DNA of 64,000 nt from Haliotis asinina (lineage: Eukaryota; Mollusca; Gastropoda; Lepetellida; Haliotidae): NCBI RefSeq assembly GCF_037392515.1, contig NC_090281.1, positions 42,260,645-42,324,644 on the forward strand. The letters are read 5' to 3'. This document shows, piece after piece, positions 25,101-34,262 of this stretch. A program made the translations under genes and the position numbers. The notes beneath the pieces are model-generated. The model ran no database searches and had not been told where the DNA came from. It saw only the letters and a program-made list of their open reading frames with translations. Each line of letters starts with the position of its first letter. Within the stretch, counting starts at the first letter, position 1.

Positions 25101-28100
25101 GTATGAGCCAGAAGAAGGTGACAGTGATTGTGCTTCCTGGTCTATCCAGCGCATTCGATATTTATAGGTCATACCTTGTTCCTGCCTTGACTTGAACATC
25201 ACATCGGGATAACAGTAACCCCCTCAAGTGGATTTCCTCATATCTGCAAGATCACAGACTTTAAAAACTGGAGATGTGCAATCATCAAATTCACCACTGT
25301 TATATTGTGTTCCCCATGGATCAGTTCTCAACGCCGTTCTGTTCACATTTTACCTTCTCCTCAATGGTGACATTATAAGGAGACATTTCATCAGTTTCCA
25401 CATAGATGCGGATGATATGGAGCTGGATGATATGGAGCTTTACATGGCCTTTGAATCAGGTGATACTTAACTCAGTATCAACAAACTTGAGCTCTGCATT
25501 CAGGAAATCAAATCATGGATGATATCTTACTGTTTCATGTTGAATGAGAATACAGAGTTCCTACTAAATTGCTCCAAACATCAGCTTACAAAGCTGAAGA
25601 CTGCTTCAAGTCTTTGAATGTCATTTAGAAGTGAAAATACATAAGAATGAAGATTTTTATGGATATCAACTTCTTTATGAGAGAACACAACGTTTCGGAG
25701 TTAATGCTTACTCCTTCATCACCTGACTCACCTGGAAGGAGTAAGCATTAACTCCGAAACGTTGTGTTCTCTCATAAAGAAGTTGATATCCATAAAAATC
25801 TTCATTCTTATGAAGACTGCTTCTCCATCACTTTCACTTCATATTGGCGACACAGACGTCCCACCATCAGAGAGTGAAAGGAATCTTGTTGGTATCCTTG
25901 ATTCCAACACGTGCATGGATGTACACACCACCTCCATCAGTAGAGCCTGTTACTACTACATCTACAATATCAGCAAAGTTCGCCACTATCCTATTCTTGA
26001 AAGGTTCATGGCCCTAGGATATCCTAACTTTGATCCTAGGGTCAGGGATAGGTGTCTACCTTATTCTTGAAAGATATCCTAGTGCTAGGACATCCTAACT
26101 TAGGACAAATACTGGGATAGGTTCTGACTTGTCCTAAGTCCATCTCAGTGGAAATCAACATGGTGTGGTACTTGTTTGTTCACTAATTTGGACGTTGTGA
26201 AAGCTTAATTACAGCTAAATTTACAACAGTCCTAATTTTTGGGGTTTTTTTATCATCAATGTATCAGTAGTGAATAAGACATACTTGTTTGCAATATCCG
26301 TATTCTTTAGATCTACAAACAAGATTTATTTTTATTCATACCTATTCTATCCCTTTTTATTTACATCATCACTCTTTTCTGTCACATTGCTCTGAAATGT
26401 CAATGTCAAGGCCAACTCGATAAGGGAAGTAACTCCAGTGTAGTTCCTAAGTGAATTTTCACGTTGTTAGATGATGCATAATTACAGTTCAAGTCATAAT
26501 AATCATGAAAAAAACATATGCACATATCTTAATGCTCCTTTGGTAGACTTTCAAAATCTTTCGAAATGTTATCTCCCTGTTGTATAAATGAATTTGATGT
26601 GATGAAAAGTTTGAATACATTGTCATGTAGCAATACTTAGATCTGATAAAAGTATTTAAGTCTATTCAGATACATGGTCACTCTATTTTTTTACACAAAA
26701 TATGAATTTCAAACGGTGATTGTCTCAAACAACTTGTCTCTATTTATGTACCCAACCAAAGTCTCCGGTCCTTCTCTGCCTCTCTCCTCACCCAGTGCAT
26801 ACTTCCAAACCAACTGTCTAATCAAGCCTTCTTTGCCTGCCCTGAACTGTGGAACCCTCTTCCAAAGAAATCAGGAACACACCATCAATAGAAACTTTTA
26901 ATTTCTGCTTAAGACTCATTTGGTCACTGCTGCCTTTCTGTGAAAGCTACGTGAACCATTTCCTTCCCCAATATTTATCACTACGCCACTGAGCTGCAGT
27001 GGATATTAGGTGTTCTATGAAATACATTATTATGTTTTACAAATTGAGATAGAAATGCAGCAGAGAGGGTTCGGGTGAAATTGGCACAGTCAGGCCGGAA
27101 AGGCTCATCATCATTTCAGGGCCCTAACACCTTCTACATGCAGCTCAGACAGCTAATGGGACTTCTCCAAGTAAACACTGCCTAGTCGAACCCAGCAACA
27201 AAATCAACCTTAAATTTCAAACTGTGTCCAACAAACTTGGCATGCTTAAATAGCATTGGAATTCCTTGCTTTCATTGTGAGTCTTGACATGCATCACCAG
27301 AGGATCATCCGATAGATAAATATGTGCAAAAGTACACAATAAAATTCTATCGTGAAGAGCCTCCACATTAATCAAAGCCAATAAATTGACCTCCTGAACT
27401 GATTGGCATATATCATATGTACACAATTAAGAGAAGAACAGGGGTGGTGTGCTCTGTTATCAGACATGATCCTTCTGGTCAGGCGCTCAAGACTCTAGAT
27501 GTCTTGTTTGGTCTAATCCACTACTCCACAACATTAGGAAAGAACTGGCACAGCAAAAGTATTAGTGGCTTTGGCCTTGTTTCAAGCATTTAGCTCTTAG
27601 CTCCAGGGTTTCTTTAAACAAGATTTATACTCGGCCTAGAAGTTTATCTTGAATAAGGGCATTCTGGAGCTTGTCTCAAACTTGCATTCCAAGATAAGTG
27701 TAGTCCTGATCTTCCACAAGATGCTCCCTTGTGAGTATGTCTCAAGTTGAGATGACCAGCAGCTCATTAAAGACTTGAGTAAATCAAGTAGTCGCTCAGG
27801 GAGGTCAATACACTGAAGAGACTTCAGAATCCATTCGTGAGGGACACAGTCATTTGCCTTTTTGTAGTCAGTCCTGCACAGGGAGAGGTTGCATTGGTAT
27901 GTTTTTGCCTCTGCCAAGATCATTTTCTGTACAAGAAGTTGATCCTTACACCCCCAACATCTCTTTCTCGCCCCCTTCTGCTCACTGTAAATTATGTCAT
28001 TGGAAGAGCAGTAAGATGACACAAGGTTTGTCAAACACCCTGTGAATAACTTGTATTGTGTATTCAAACATGTGATGTGGCAAAAGTTTTGGGGATCAGT

Positions 28101-31100
28101 CAAGTCTTTGGGAAGGAGTACTGTGTTACCTTTGCGGAACCTTGGAGGAACATCACCTCTGTCCACAAGAGAATTAAAACAGTGAAATAATGTGTTTAGA
28201 CACAAGGGAACAGTCTCTAGTACCAGTTCCCTTGTGTCCATACTGGGGTATACATTGAGGATGTTGAGGGCTGGAATTCTGATTTTACATAACAGTGCTT
28301 CACCTCACCTCTTGATTGGCAAAGTCTTCAGTACATCAGTATGGCTTTGAAGAACTTCCTCATCTTCCATATTCACTTGACCTGGCCCCAAGCGACATTC
28401 ACCTCTTTCCTAAGCTTAAAGGTCACATGCAACGTAAAATACAACTTTGCAGATTCTGGTACCTTTCGGTGTGCACTTACCGAAACAAATCATAAAAAAT
28501 GCCAATTCAACCTGTAAAGTTGAAAAAAAAACGCGATGAAAAAAAGCCAGCGAAATCAGAGTTCAAACATTTCACTAAATTCCCCCCAGCGCTGGGGGGA
28601 AAACTGGTTTCAACAGCTTTGCTGCGCTGCGTCCATAACGCATGCGCAGTGAATAGGTTCGTGGAGCTTGAAACAGTATGCATGCCCAGTGTCTGAGGTC
28701 GTGAGCAGTAGTCTAATCTCGGTTGTGTACACAAACAAGTACATAATCTACTCGTTACGTAAAACAACTTGTTGACTGTGGCAAGCAGTCTCTGTCACAG
28801 AGAAAACTCAGTGTCTCGTTTATTCACACCTATATGTCTGTCTGCCTGTCTGCTAAAGACAACATGCAATACACAGCTTCAATCATTGACAACGTGCAAT
28901 TTGAACTTAACACCTATCAGACTATACGACATAAAGAAAATAAGTTGATTTATGACTCGTGCACCCGAGTCCCGTGTCTGCCACATTATGTAATTAGGCA
29001 TGTGTGATACACATGACATGTTTTTATGTCTGTGGGTTGCAAACAAACTACATTCATTTTATTCGGATGACTGGATGTGACGGAAACTTGTCCAAACTCC
29101 AGATTCCAGTCCTGTTTTGTACTTGGACGAATGACAGATGGCTGGAGCCACGCAGTAGTTTACCATCTCTACTGACATGATTTTTTATTGGATCGAGCGC
29201 AAATTTAGAGAACATGTATTTTCAAAACCTAACATCTCTATATACATTCGTGATGGATATCGACTTCTTTTGGTGTATATGATTTTGCTTGACAACAGAA
29301 TATGAATCCATACTGAAACGACGCATCAAGTACACAAAAAGAAGTTGTTATCCACAAAGAATCTTACTTTCTTGTGACTGGCTATACTTCTAAAATGCCC
29401 ATCAAACAGATCATCTTTCTGTACACACAATCAGGGAGCCTATATAGAGAGTATCCCTGACACAATGAACCCTCAGCATGTCAGCAAATGGAACAGCCAA
29501 TCAGAATCCGTCGTTACACTTGAGTGCATATCCACCCGCTATGACTGGGTTCGGTCTCCAGAGGGCTTCGTTTCGGGGGAAGTAAGCCCAAGTACAAAAT
29601 ATTGCACTTTTGAATCGCGATTGTACGCTTATAATTTTGTTTATTTGTTTTTTTAAAAGCAGCAATGTATATTATATGTCATGAATAAGTGATAAATGTG
29701 TTTTAATTATGTTTGATTTTTTGGTTGCATGTGACCTTTAAGGAACATTGAAAATGTTATGCCAGTAATGATGAGTTCAAATCTGCTGTTCTCGTATGTA
29801 TACCCCAGTATGTTTCAAGGACCTGTTGCTTTCAAACTAGTAGATCTATTTGAGTAAAATAACTGGAAATGCTGATCGATGAACAACACTGTCCAACAAC
29901 ACTCCTAAGATTAGTTGGTGTCATCAGTCTAGAAGTTATGTTGGCTTAGTTACTTTTTGGCCAGTCCTCGGATAATGTTGAGGATGTAGTTTGTAAATTA
30001 GCACTGGTTGTACAGATGGATGCATGACCGTGAAGGCTAAAATTGTGACGTTTCTTGTTTCAGTGAATGTAGCCTTCAAGGTACCGTCAATGTCATTTTC
30101 CACAGTAAAAGTAAAATATATTTCTGTCAATCTACTTCGAGTGTACAACAATTTGAGCAGTTCAGACACGTGGTCTGTGTAGATGATGTCCCCTATGATG
30201 TCGTTTACAAGGTTGACTGTAAGGGTTTGAAGTCTGGAGCCTATATTCCTGTAACACCTCTTCCTGTTGTAGCTTCACATTTGCCTGTGACTGCAGGACT
30301 ATAGATTTGGTAGAAGAGTTTAAGTGAAGAGACATACACTCTATCTGTGTCGTAAAAGACTTCCAATTCTAAACAAGTGAGAAGAAGATAAACACTCTAA
30401 AATAACAATGTTTTGAAAAGAATTCTATCTACTCCCAACATGGATATGCTTCCCGACACTGTGTCTTTAACTTTGTCAGTGCTCTTCTACTCCCTTGCAA
30501 ATTGGCTGTCCCAGGAAATCCAAAATATATATTTTCTCCCTCCTGAGACATCTGAAAAATAAAGTTTAGTCTTCCCGGCTCCATAAAACATGTCACACTC
30601 ACATTTTCTTTAAGTTGAAAACAGTTTAACAAAGTTTGTGTGAAACTAAGCAGTTGGACTGTGGCACTGGGTCATGTTACTTATTATTGTAAGATGTGTT
30701 ATTCTTTCAGATACTGGTACAAAAATGGCTGCTTGTTCCCGGACATGTTGACTGTCTTCATTGCCATTGATGCATGTACCAAGGCTAATGGTTGTCTTCA
30801 GGTCAGACTTGTCACCAGCACACTGTTTTCATAGAATAACACATAATCAGGAACTTAGTCCCTGCTGTCCACTACCCATATACTGTTATATATGAGGTGA
30901 GAGCTTTATCGGATCAAATTTATTATGTCTGCAATTCTAAGGTGGTTTCTCATTATTGGGGTTCTGGTTTGATCTGTTGTGTAACTCCGCAATCAGCAGT
31001 ATTCCAGCTACATGGCAGCAGCCTGTAAATAATCAGGCCTGGACCAGACAGTCCAGTGGTCAACAGCATGAGCATCGATCTCGCAGTTGGGATATACAAC

Positions 31101-34100
31101 CACAGGAGCATGTGTCATAGGGAGTCATAGGTTACACTATGCTGCCAATGTTATCGTTAAAACTTAGAGAGCTATAATGAAGGTGATAGTCTTAAGGACA
31201 ATTTGAAGTTGCTTCTAGTACGATGTTTGGTTTCCTTGTCAATCAAATTGATAGAAGTATGTCTTGACATAGCCTTAAATATATTTTGGCAGGTACCCAG
31301 AATGTAGAAAATTCTTCGAAGTTGTTTTTGTACTGAAAGTGGGGATTGCTCACAATAACTGGTGGTGCACTGTCTCACACCTTTGTAAACATGGTAAACC
31401 TTCCCTACATATCCACCCTATGCTCTGTTTTCCTCATTAGCCAACAATTTGCATGCAGTTAAGTCCCAGAGTTGATGGCTCTTATTTTTTCAAATTATTG
31501 TTTAGAAAATATTTTTTAAGGTTATAAGATGCACTTAGAGAAAAGAAAACTTACTGTTTCAACTCAGATTCTAGAGGGGTCTCATCGCTGTGGTCGGATT
31601 GAGCATTTGTATGTTGGTGATCAGACTGGAGCTGACCTGGCTCGAGTCAAGGAGCTACAAGGTCAACTGGAGCAACTGCATGTGGAAATGAAGCCTGGTG
31701 AGGACACCTCAGGGTAGGGTTTGTCAGGGGTAGGGGTTAGTAGATGGAGGTAGTATATAGGGGCAGGTAGGGTGATGGGGGAGGTGACAGTTGTTGGAGT
31801 TAGTTTAGGGGTTACATGGAGGTTTTTGTTATTCCCTGGCATGTAATGCATGGGGATAAAGTCAACTCCTTGTCCAGGTATCTGTCTCTGCCAGCGACTA
31901 TGCTTGTCGTAAGAGGCGACTAACGGGATCGAGTGGTCAGGCTTGCTGACTTGGTTGACACATGTCATCAGTTCCCAATTGCACAGATCGATGCTCATGT
32001 TGTTGATCACTGGATTGTCTGGTCCAGACTTGATTATTTACAGACCGACGCCATATAGCTGGAATATTGCTGAGTGTGGCGTAAAACGAAACTTACTCAC
32101 TCACTTCAATATCTTTTAACAGAACTTGGCAGATATATGAGTAAGATCCCAAAGTGGTGCTTTTTGACTTAAAGTAACTGTCAAGGGATTGATCTTTCAA
32201 ATGTATGGGGGCAGGTCGATCTGTCATCTTCTGATGACTCATGTTTGGGTTTTTGTCTACTATCTAAACATAGTTTGAATCTGGACCAGACAATCCTGTG
32301 ATCAGCAGATGACCGATATGCACAATTGGGATTCCATGATGTGTCAGTCATGTCAGCGAGTCTGAACACTTGACCCTGTTTCCATAAGCATCAATTACGG
32401 AAGACCAGTTCTAACCTAAATAGTCACGGCTTTAGATGAATGTAGTGTGTTGGGTAGATGGTTAATTATACTACAGTGCTGGTATGACTTGGAGTGTTGG
32501 GTTTTCCCAGGTGATGCCCTGTTCTTTCACTGTAACCTGCTGCACACATCCAGCGCCAACACCAGCCCCGACCGCCGCTGGGCATTCCTGTGTGCATACA
32601 ACCGTGCAAGCAACAATCCAGTGTATGAGCACCATCATCCCCAGTACACCCCGCTTGTCAAGGTGAGATAGCTCCAAACACTATACCTCACATGTCAGTA
32701 TATAGGGAATATTAAAGCAAATCATTTCATAAGGTTGGTTCAGCAGCAGCCTCTAATTGATTTACTTATGAGAGATGTTAGAGACTTCATTCACCTCATA
32801 TATTTTTCAAAATTGTTCTTTAACAACCTTGCAGGTCAAGGTCACTAAGTATGACTCAGGCTCTAAATCATCTATGTATGCACTAACCTGAGTGTCTGTT
32901 ATGGGTTTTAAGCTAAAACTTGATTATGCATGATGATAAAAGCAGAGTCTAGATTGCATCCTTTGTTAGATTACTGAAAGTCATGTTAGGAAACATTCAT
33001 TATGAGAAGCAACCTTTACTAAGGTTAACCTTAACTCCCATTCTCTTACATTGCACTAAGGACACCATAGAGACTTGTGATCACAAGAGTGCTTTGTGAA
33101 AGGAGGGCCAGTACCTCAGTACCAGTGCCATGACATGTTTGGTTTAAAGATTCAATCATGACTTCTTGTTTCATTGTTTGGTAGTTTCGTGTATAGTGTA
33201 TTCACAGATCGGTATGGAGAGTTCACATTTGTATAATTACCTATGTTTACAAGCAGTAATATTCTAGTTTGTGATAGATGGTTCATGAAAGTCAGGTCCA
33301 CTAAGTGCTGGCTCTGGACATTAGAGCATTATAGTCAATGTCCATGAGATGAAATGATGAATCATTGCTCAAATGTCATGAAATTTCATTCATGCAATCT
33401 TGGATAATTTTGCCGTCAGTTCAGATGAATGAAAGGGACTAAATTCATACCTGTCATGTCAACTGTCAGTTTGCTTGATTTCAGTGAAGGTCATTCATCC
33501 AAGTACAACATGACATGTATATAGCTTCATTCGGGAAGTATTGTGACTTATATTGGAATCAACACAGATATTGTTTGAATATTACTATATTCTTCAATGT
33601 AATCGGGCATTTAAAAATCTAGGGCATAACTAATATATTAATAATTTGAATTTATAAAATTTTATGGACCTGATCTGTTAGGTGGGGTCTTGACCTCCAT
33701 GTAATGTCAAGGACACAGTAGGTCATGAACCAGGAGGGCTGTTGAAACAAAGAAACAATCAAACCAATAATAATACAAAATGTTATGGATGTAAGATTTT
33801 TCTTTATAGCTTACATATTTCTGGACTATTGTGTAAGCAATAAGAAGAAGTTGACATCCATAACATTTTGTCTTATTCCTGAATGCAACCTTCTACATGC
33901 CTCTCAAGAACCTAACCAAAACAATGTCTAGCTTTTGGTATGTTTTAATTTGATACTCCCTTGTTGGAAAAATAGTAATTAGGGTAAGTACTAAGTTTTG
34001 ACTCAGTCCCTCAATTTGACATTTGACAGGTGTGATCAATGCTTTCTGTACCAATCTTAAGCAATGATGATGTGGGTGAGAGTGAAAGTGCACAATCCTG

Positions 34101-34262
34101 TAAGTGTTTGTATGTTACTAGGTACCCAACAGCGCCATCCAAGAATGTGTTAACCTGACAGACACATCAGGGAAAGACTTTGTGGACCCATCTAAAGACA
34201 AGACAGTGAAGAAAGGGGACACAGCAGTCCCCAGCACAAAGCGCCAGAAGTTGTCAGCATAA
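10122..34262 (+). CDS. Phytanoyl-CoA dioxygenase (PhyH) family 2OG/Fe(II) oxygenase
   Basis: Predicted Fe(II)- and 2-oxoglutarate-dependent oxygenase; substrate unknown (PhyH relatives hydroxylate acyl-CoAs, amino acids and other small molecules). Exons: 10122-10152, 19169-19250, 20810-20891, 21382-21492, 24750-24841, 30711-30801, 31568-31697, 32511-32662, 34122-34262. Every junction is in phase and the total is 912 nt, 303 residues, full length for the family. Iron ligands are H129 and D131 (motif HVWHQDYG) and H218 (LLHTSSAN); R229, eleven residues after H218, is the 2OG-binding arginine. The C-terminal 45 residues are hydrophilic and basic and end in RQKLSA, not a peroxisomal SKL-type signal, and there is no signal peptide or membrane segment, so a cytosolic enzyme is likely. 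The first exon is joined through a GC-AG intron and is the least certain part. It is not clearly PHYH or PHYHD1; it looks like an invertebrate paralogue of bacterial-type members. Confidence 0.88.
10301..10359 (+). other. Alternative exon candidate after the 10122 exon
   Basis: A good acceptor (TCGTTTTCAG) and donor (ATG|GTGAGT) bound 59 bp that stay open and in phase with the exon ending at 10152, giving [20 protein letters not shown]. It leaves phase 0, so it cannot be spliced to the oxygenase exon at 19169 without a further exon. It could be the second exon of an unrelated gene, an alternative terminal exon, or chance. Confidence 0.3.
10470..10684 (+). mobile_element. SINE copy (tRNA-derived gastropod type)
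   Basis: Contains the block AAGAGGCGACTAACGGG, then the conserved core with GATGCTCATGTTGTTGATCA and the tail GCTGGAATGTTGCTGAGTG followed by CGTAAAACTAA. It lies in oxygenase intron 1. Copies elsewhere in the window allow alignment. Confidence 0.8.
10899..11350 (-). pseudogene. Two decayed minus-strand ORFs of virus-like/mobile character
   Basis: Minus strand, read from 11350 down. The first ORF (11350-11087) starts MDTAAQEET, has an in-frame TAA at 11312-11314, then a basic stretch ([14 protein letters not shown]), a short Gly/Ala-rich hydrophobic segment fitting one membrane helix ([16 protein letters not shown]) and a charged tail, ending in TGA at 11087-11089. The second ORF (11078-10899, 59 residues) starts eight bases later in another frame, reads [16 protein letters not shown] and is intact. 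The tight packing of short ORFs is unlike host genes and suggests a degenerate integrated mobile element or DNA-virus-like element; I could not name the family. It sits in oxygenase intron 1. Confidence 0.45.
11606..11775 (-). pseudogene. Further decayed ORF of the same minus-strand cluster
   Basis: Minus-strand frame with one in-frame TGA (after PVDHK) encoding an acidic start ([11 protein letters not shown]) and the segment [19 protein letters not shown], ending in TGA. It is upstream, in transcription order, of the ORFs at 10899-11350 and has the same compact style. Function unknown. Confidence 0.35.
11776..13801. other. Intron 1 sequence, nothing coding recognised
   Basis: Includes an imperfect 14-bp inverted repeat (CAGTCCCCCTTGGG at 12147-12160 and its near-complement at 12192-12205) and paired palindromes built on GTATCATATATGATAC at 12705-12765. 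Otherwise AT-rich and non-coding. Confidence 0.4.
13802..14070 (-). other. Candidate minus-strand exon, function unknown
   Basis: On the minus strand an acceptor (TGTTTTTTAG) at 14071 opens an uninterrupted frame with balanced, protein-like composition (for example [20 protein letters not shown], then [16 protein letters not shown]). The frame runs to TAA at 13802, but its last 20 residues are hydrophobic and AT-driven, so the real end is probably earlier. No partner exon was found. It could be an exon of an antisense gene or a remnant of a mobile element. Confidence 0.3.
14150..14290 (-). mobile_element. SINE 5' fragment
   Basis: Reverse-orientation head of the window's main SINE: CACATGTGTCAACCAAGCC, then the complement of the GGCGACTAA block and AAGCATGGG. 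The tail is missing. Confidence 0.55.
14787..15010 (+). repeat. Dispersed repeat, copy 1
   Basis: Shares GCTTGTATTGCTGAAAATAA and over 100 further bases with 17064-17220 in the same orientation, with small indels. Identity unknown; probably a decayed transposon. Confidence 0.6.
15011..16422. other. Intron 1 sequence, nothing coding recognised
   Basis: Several ORFs of 70-140 codons overlap on both strands around 15362-15937, but they lack matching splice sites and conserved motifs; I see no supported feature. Confidence 0.35.
16423..16443. mobile_element. 21-bp hairpin insertion with 5-bp target duplication
   Basis: CAGGGAGACTATTACCCTGGT flanked by perfect TATGC repeats (16418-16422 and 16444-16448). 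It has the same arms as the hairpins at 6621 and 29431 with a shorter loop. Confidence 0.6.
17064..17220 (+). repeat. Dispersed repeat, copy 2
   Basis: Second copy of the repeat at 14787-15010, including CATCCTGGGTCCAACAAGCC and ATATAAAGAAGGACAGGGAT. Confidence 0.6.
18488..18640 (+). mobile_element. SINE, second tRNA-derived family
   Basis: tRNA-like head (GCTTACAGCAATCGC, GGTTCAATTCCC B-box-like), the block GTGTGAAGCCTATTTCTGG, and the tail TTGAATATTGCTGAAAGAG ending in ACTCACTCACT. Related copies are at 36036-36133 and 50228-50345. Confidence 0.6.
19359..19389 (-). ncRNA. Hammerhead-ribozyme-like core, left arm
   Basis: The minus strand reads CTGATGA, then a stem II hairpin (GGAGT with AACTCC around AAGCATT), then GAAAC: the two invariant hammerhead core segments in correct spacing. 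A very short stem III (ACG/UGU) is possible; a paired stem I is not evident, so it may be inactive. Confidence 0.5.
19832..19862 (+). ncRNA. Hammerhead-ribozyme-like core, right arm
   Basis: Plus-strand CTGATGA, stem II (GGAGT...ACTCC), GAAAC, the mirror copy of 19359-19389. One change follows the core (CCTTGTG instead of CGTTGTG), which would weaken stem III. Confidence 0.5.
20173..20266. mobile_element. Single arm of the foldback element
   Basis: Matches the left arm of 19277-19911 from GAAGTGAAATACATAAGAATG to GCTTACTCCTTCA, with a CGTTTC to CATTTC change in the hammerhead core complement. It is truncated before CTGATGA. Confidence 0.6.
21523..23665. mobile_element. 2.1-kb element with long terminal inverted repeats
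   Basis: The left end (21523-21715, starting CTTATCCTGACTCTTGCTTA) is the near-complement of the right end (23472-23665) for about 190 bp, including the block around GTAGTGGAATACCTGAAATC. The left end starts 30 bp after the donor of oxygenase exon 4. The interior has a further inverted repeat (about 21949-22080 against 22165-22287) and a Ser-rich 78-codon ORF at 22399-22635, but no transposase. An extra terminal-like motif lies at 23351-23425. Likely a non-autonomous DNA transposon; no clear target duplication found. Confidence 0.6.
24965..26090 (+). pseudogene. Decayed LINE reverse transcriptase (CR1/Jockey-like)
   Basis: Frame-shifted pieces of a LINE reverse transcriptase. At 24977-25195 the residues [15 protein letters not shown] and [11 protein letters not shown] match the family pattern FQSAYR...TETALL...LSAAFDT. 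At 25285-25470 [12 protein letters not shown] corresponds to PQGSVLGP(V/I)LF, and HIDADDMEL stands where the YADD catalytic loop belongs. At 25840-26000 the post-RT segment [11 protein letters not shown] is recognisable. A 204-bp foldback element interrupts it at 25608-25811. Dead. Confidence 0.75.
25608..25811. mobile_element. Short foldback element inside the LINE remnant
   Basis: Two arms of the 19277-19911 family joined almost directly. A perfect 12-bp direct repeat GAAGACTGCTTC flanks it (25596-25607 and 25812-25823), a target-site duplication. The hammerhead core on the minus strand (25692-25722) is altered at its first base (GTGATGA), and the plus-strand core near 25740 has lost part of CTGATGA. 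Confidence 0.75.
26735..26940 (+). repeat. 3' remnant of a LINE (terminal coding segment)
   Basis: Residues such as [10 protein letters not shown] match the common LINE C-terminal pattern (APxLWNSLP), broken by frameshifts. A related copy in reverse orientation is at 37150-37440. Confidence 0.5.
27636..28241 (-). pseudogene. Decayed non-LTR reverse transcriptase fragment
   Basis: A 201-codon minus-strand ORF with clear RT landmarks: TVLLPK and [11 protein letters not shown] (motif 1-2 region), [16 protein letters not shown], then [18 protein letters not shown] (motif A; usual F after DYKKA replaced by N). Motif C is missing and the C-terminal 40 residues are out of pattern, so it is a truncated, dead copy. 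The CLNT...KGCKDQL style resembles R2/NeSL-like or related clades rather than CR1 (inference). Confidence 0.75.
28420..29737 (+). mobile_element. Non-autonomous TTAA-type DNA transposon, intact ends
   Basis: Terminal inverted repeats AGGTCACATGCAAC (28420-28433) and GTTGCATGTGACCT (29724-29737), flanked on both sides by TTAA (28416-28419, 29738-29741), the target duplication typical of piggyBac-type elements. The interior has no transposase; it contains a nested Penelope-like foldback (about 29242-29372) and a 30-bp hairpin insertion (29431-29460). Diverged relatives are at 6540-7789, 37478-38390 and 43503-44147. Confidence 0.85.
29431..29460. mobile_element. 30-bp hairpin insertion with 5-bp target duplication
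   Basis: Starts TCAGGGAGCC and ends GTATCCCTGA, with perfect CACAA repeats at 29426-29430 and 29461-29465. The sister transposon copy at 43.5-44.1 kb has the empty site (one CACAA followed by TGAGCCCTCAG near 43876-43890), which proves insertion. Confidence 0.85.
30978..31135 (-). mobile_element. SINE copy
   Basis: Reverse-orientation tail (CAGTATTCCAGCTACATGGC) and core (CTGGACCAGACAGTCCAGTG, AGCATCGATCT) of the main SINE. Confidence 0.7.
31895..32108 (+). mobile_element. SINE copy
   Basis: Well-preserved copy in oxygenase intron 7: TAAGAGGCGACTAACGGGAT, GATGCTCATGTTGTTGATCA, TAGCTGGAATATTGCTGAGT, then CTCACTCACT. Confidence 0.85.
32268..32372 (-). mobile_element. SINE fragment
   Basis: Reverse-orientation core of the main SINE (CTGGACCAGACAATCCTGTG followed by the diverged CAATTGGGATTCC block). 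Confidence 0.55.
32663..34121. other. Oxygenase intron 8, mostly unremarkable
   Basis: Non-coding between the exons at 32511-32662 and 34122-34262; the only structure I see is the foldback at 33775-33871. Confidence 0.5.
33775..33871. mobile_element. 97-bp foldback (MITE-like) element
   Basis: Perfect 18-bp terminal inverted repeats ACAAAATGTTATGGATGT (33775-33792) and its complement (33854-33871), with AAGAAGTTGACATCCATAAC resembling the arm of the Penelope-like foldbacks. No ORF and no hammerhead core. Confidence 0.6.
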
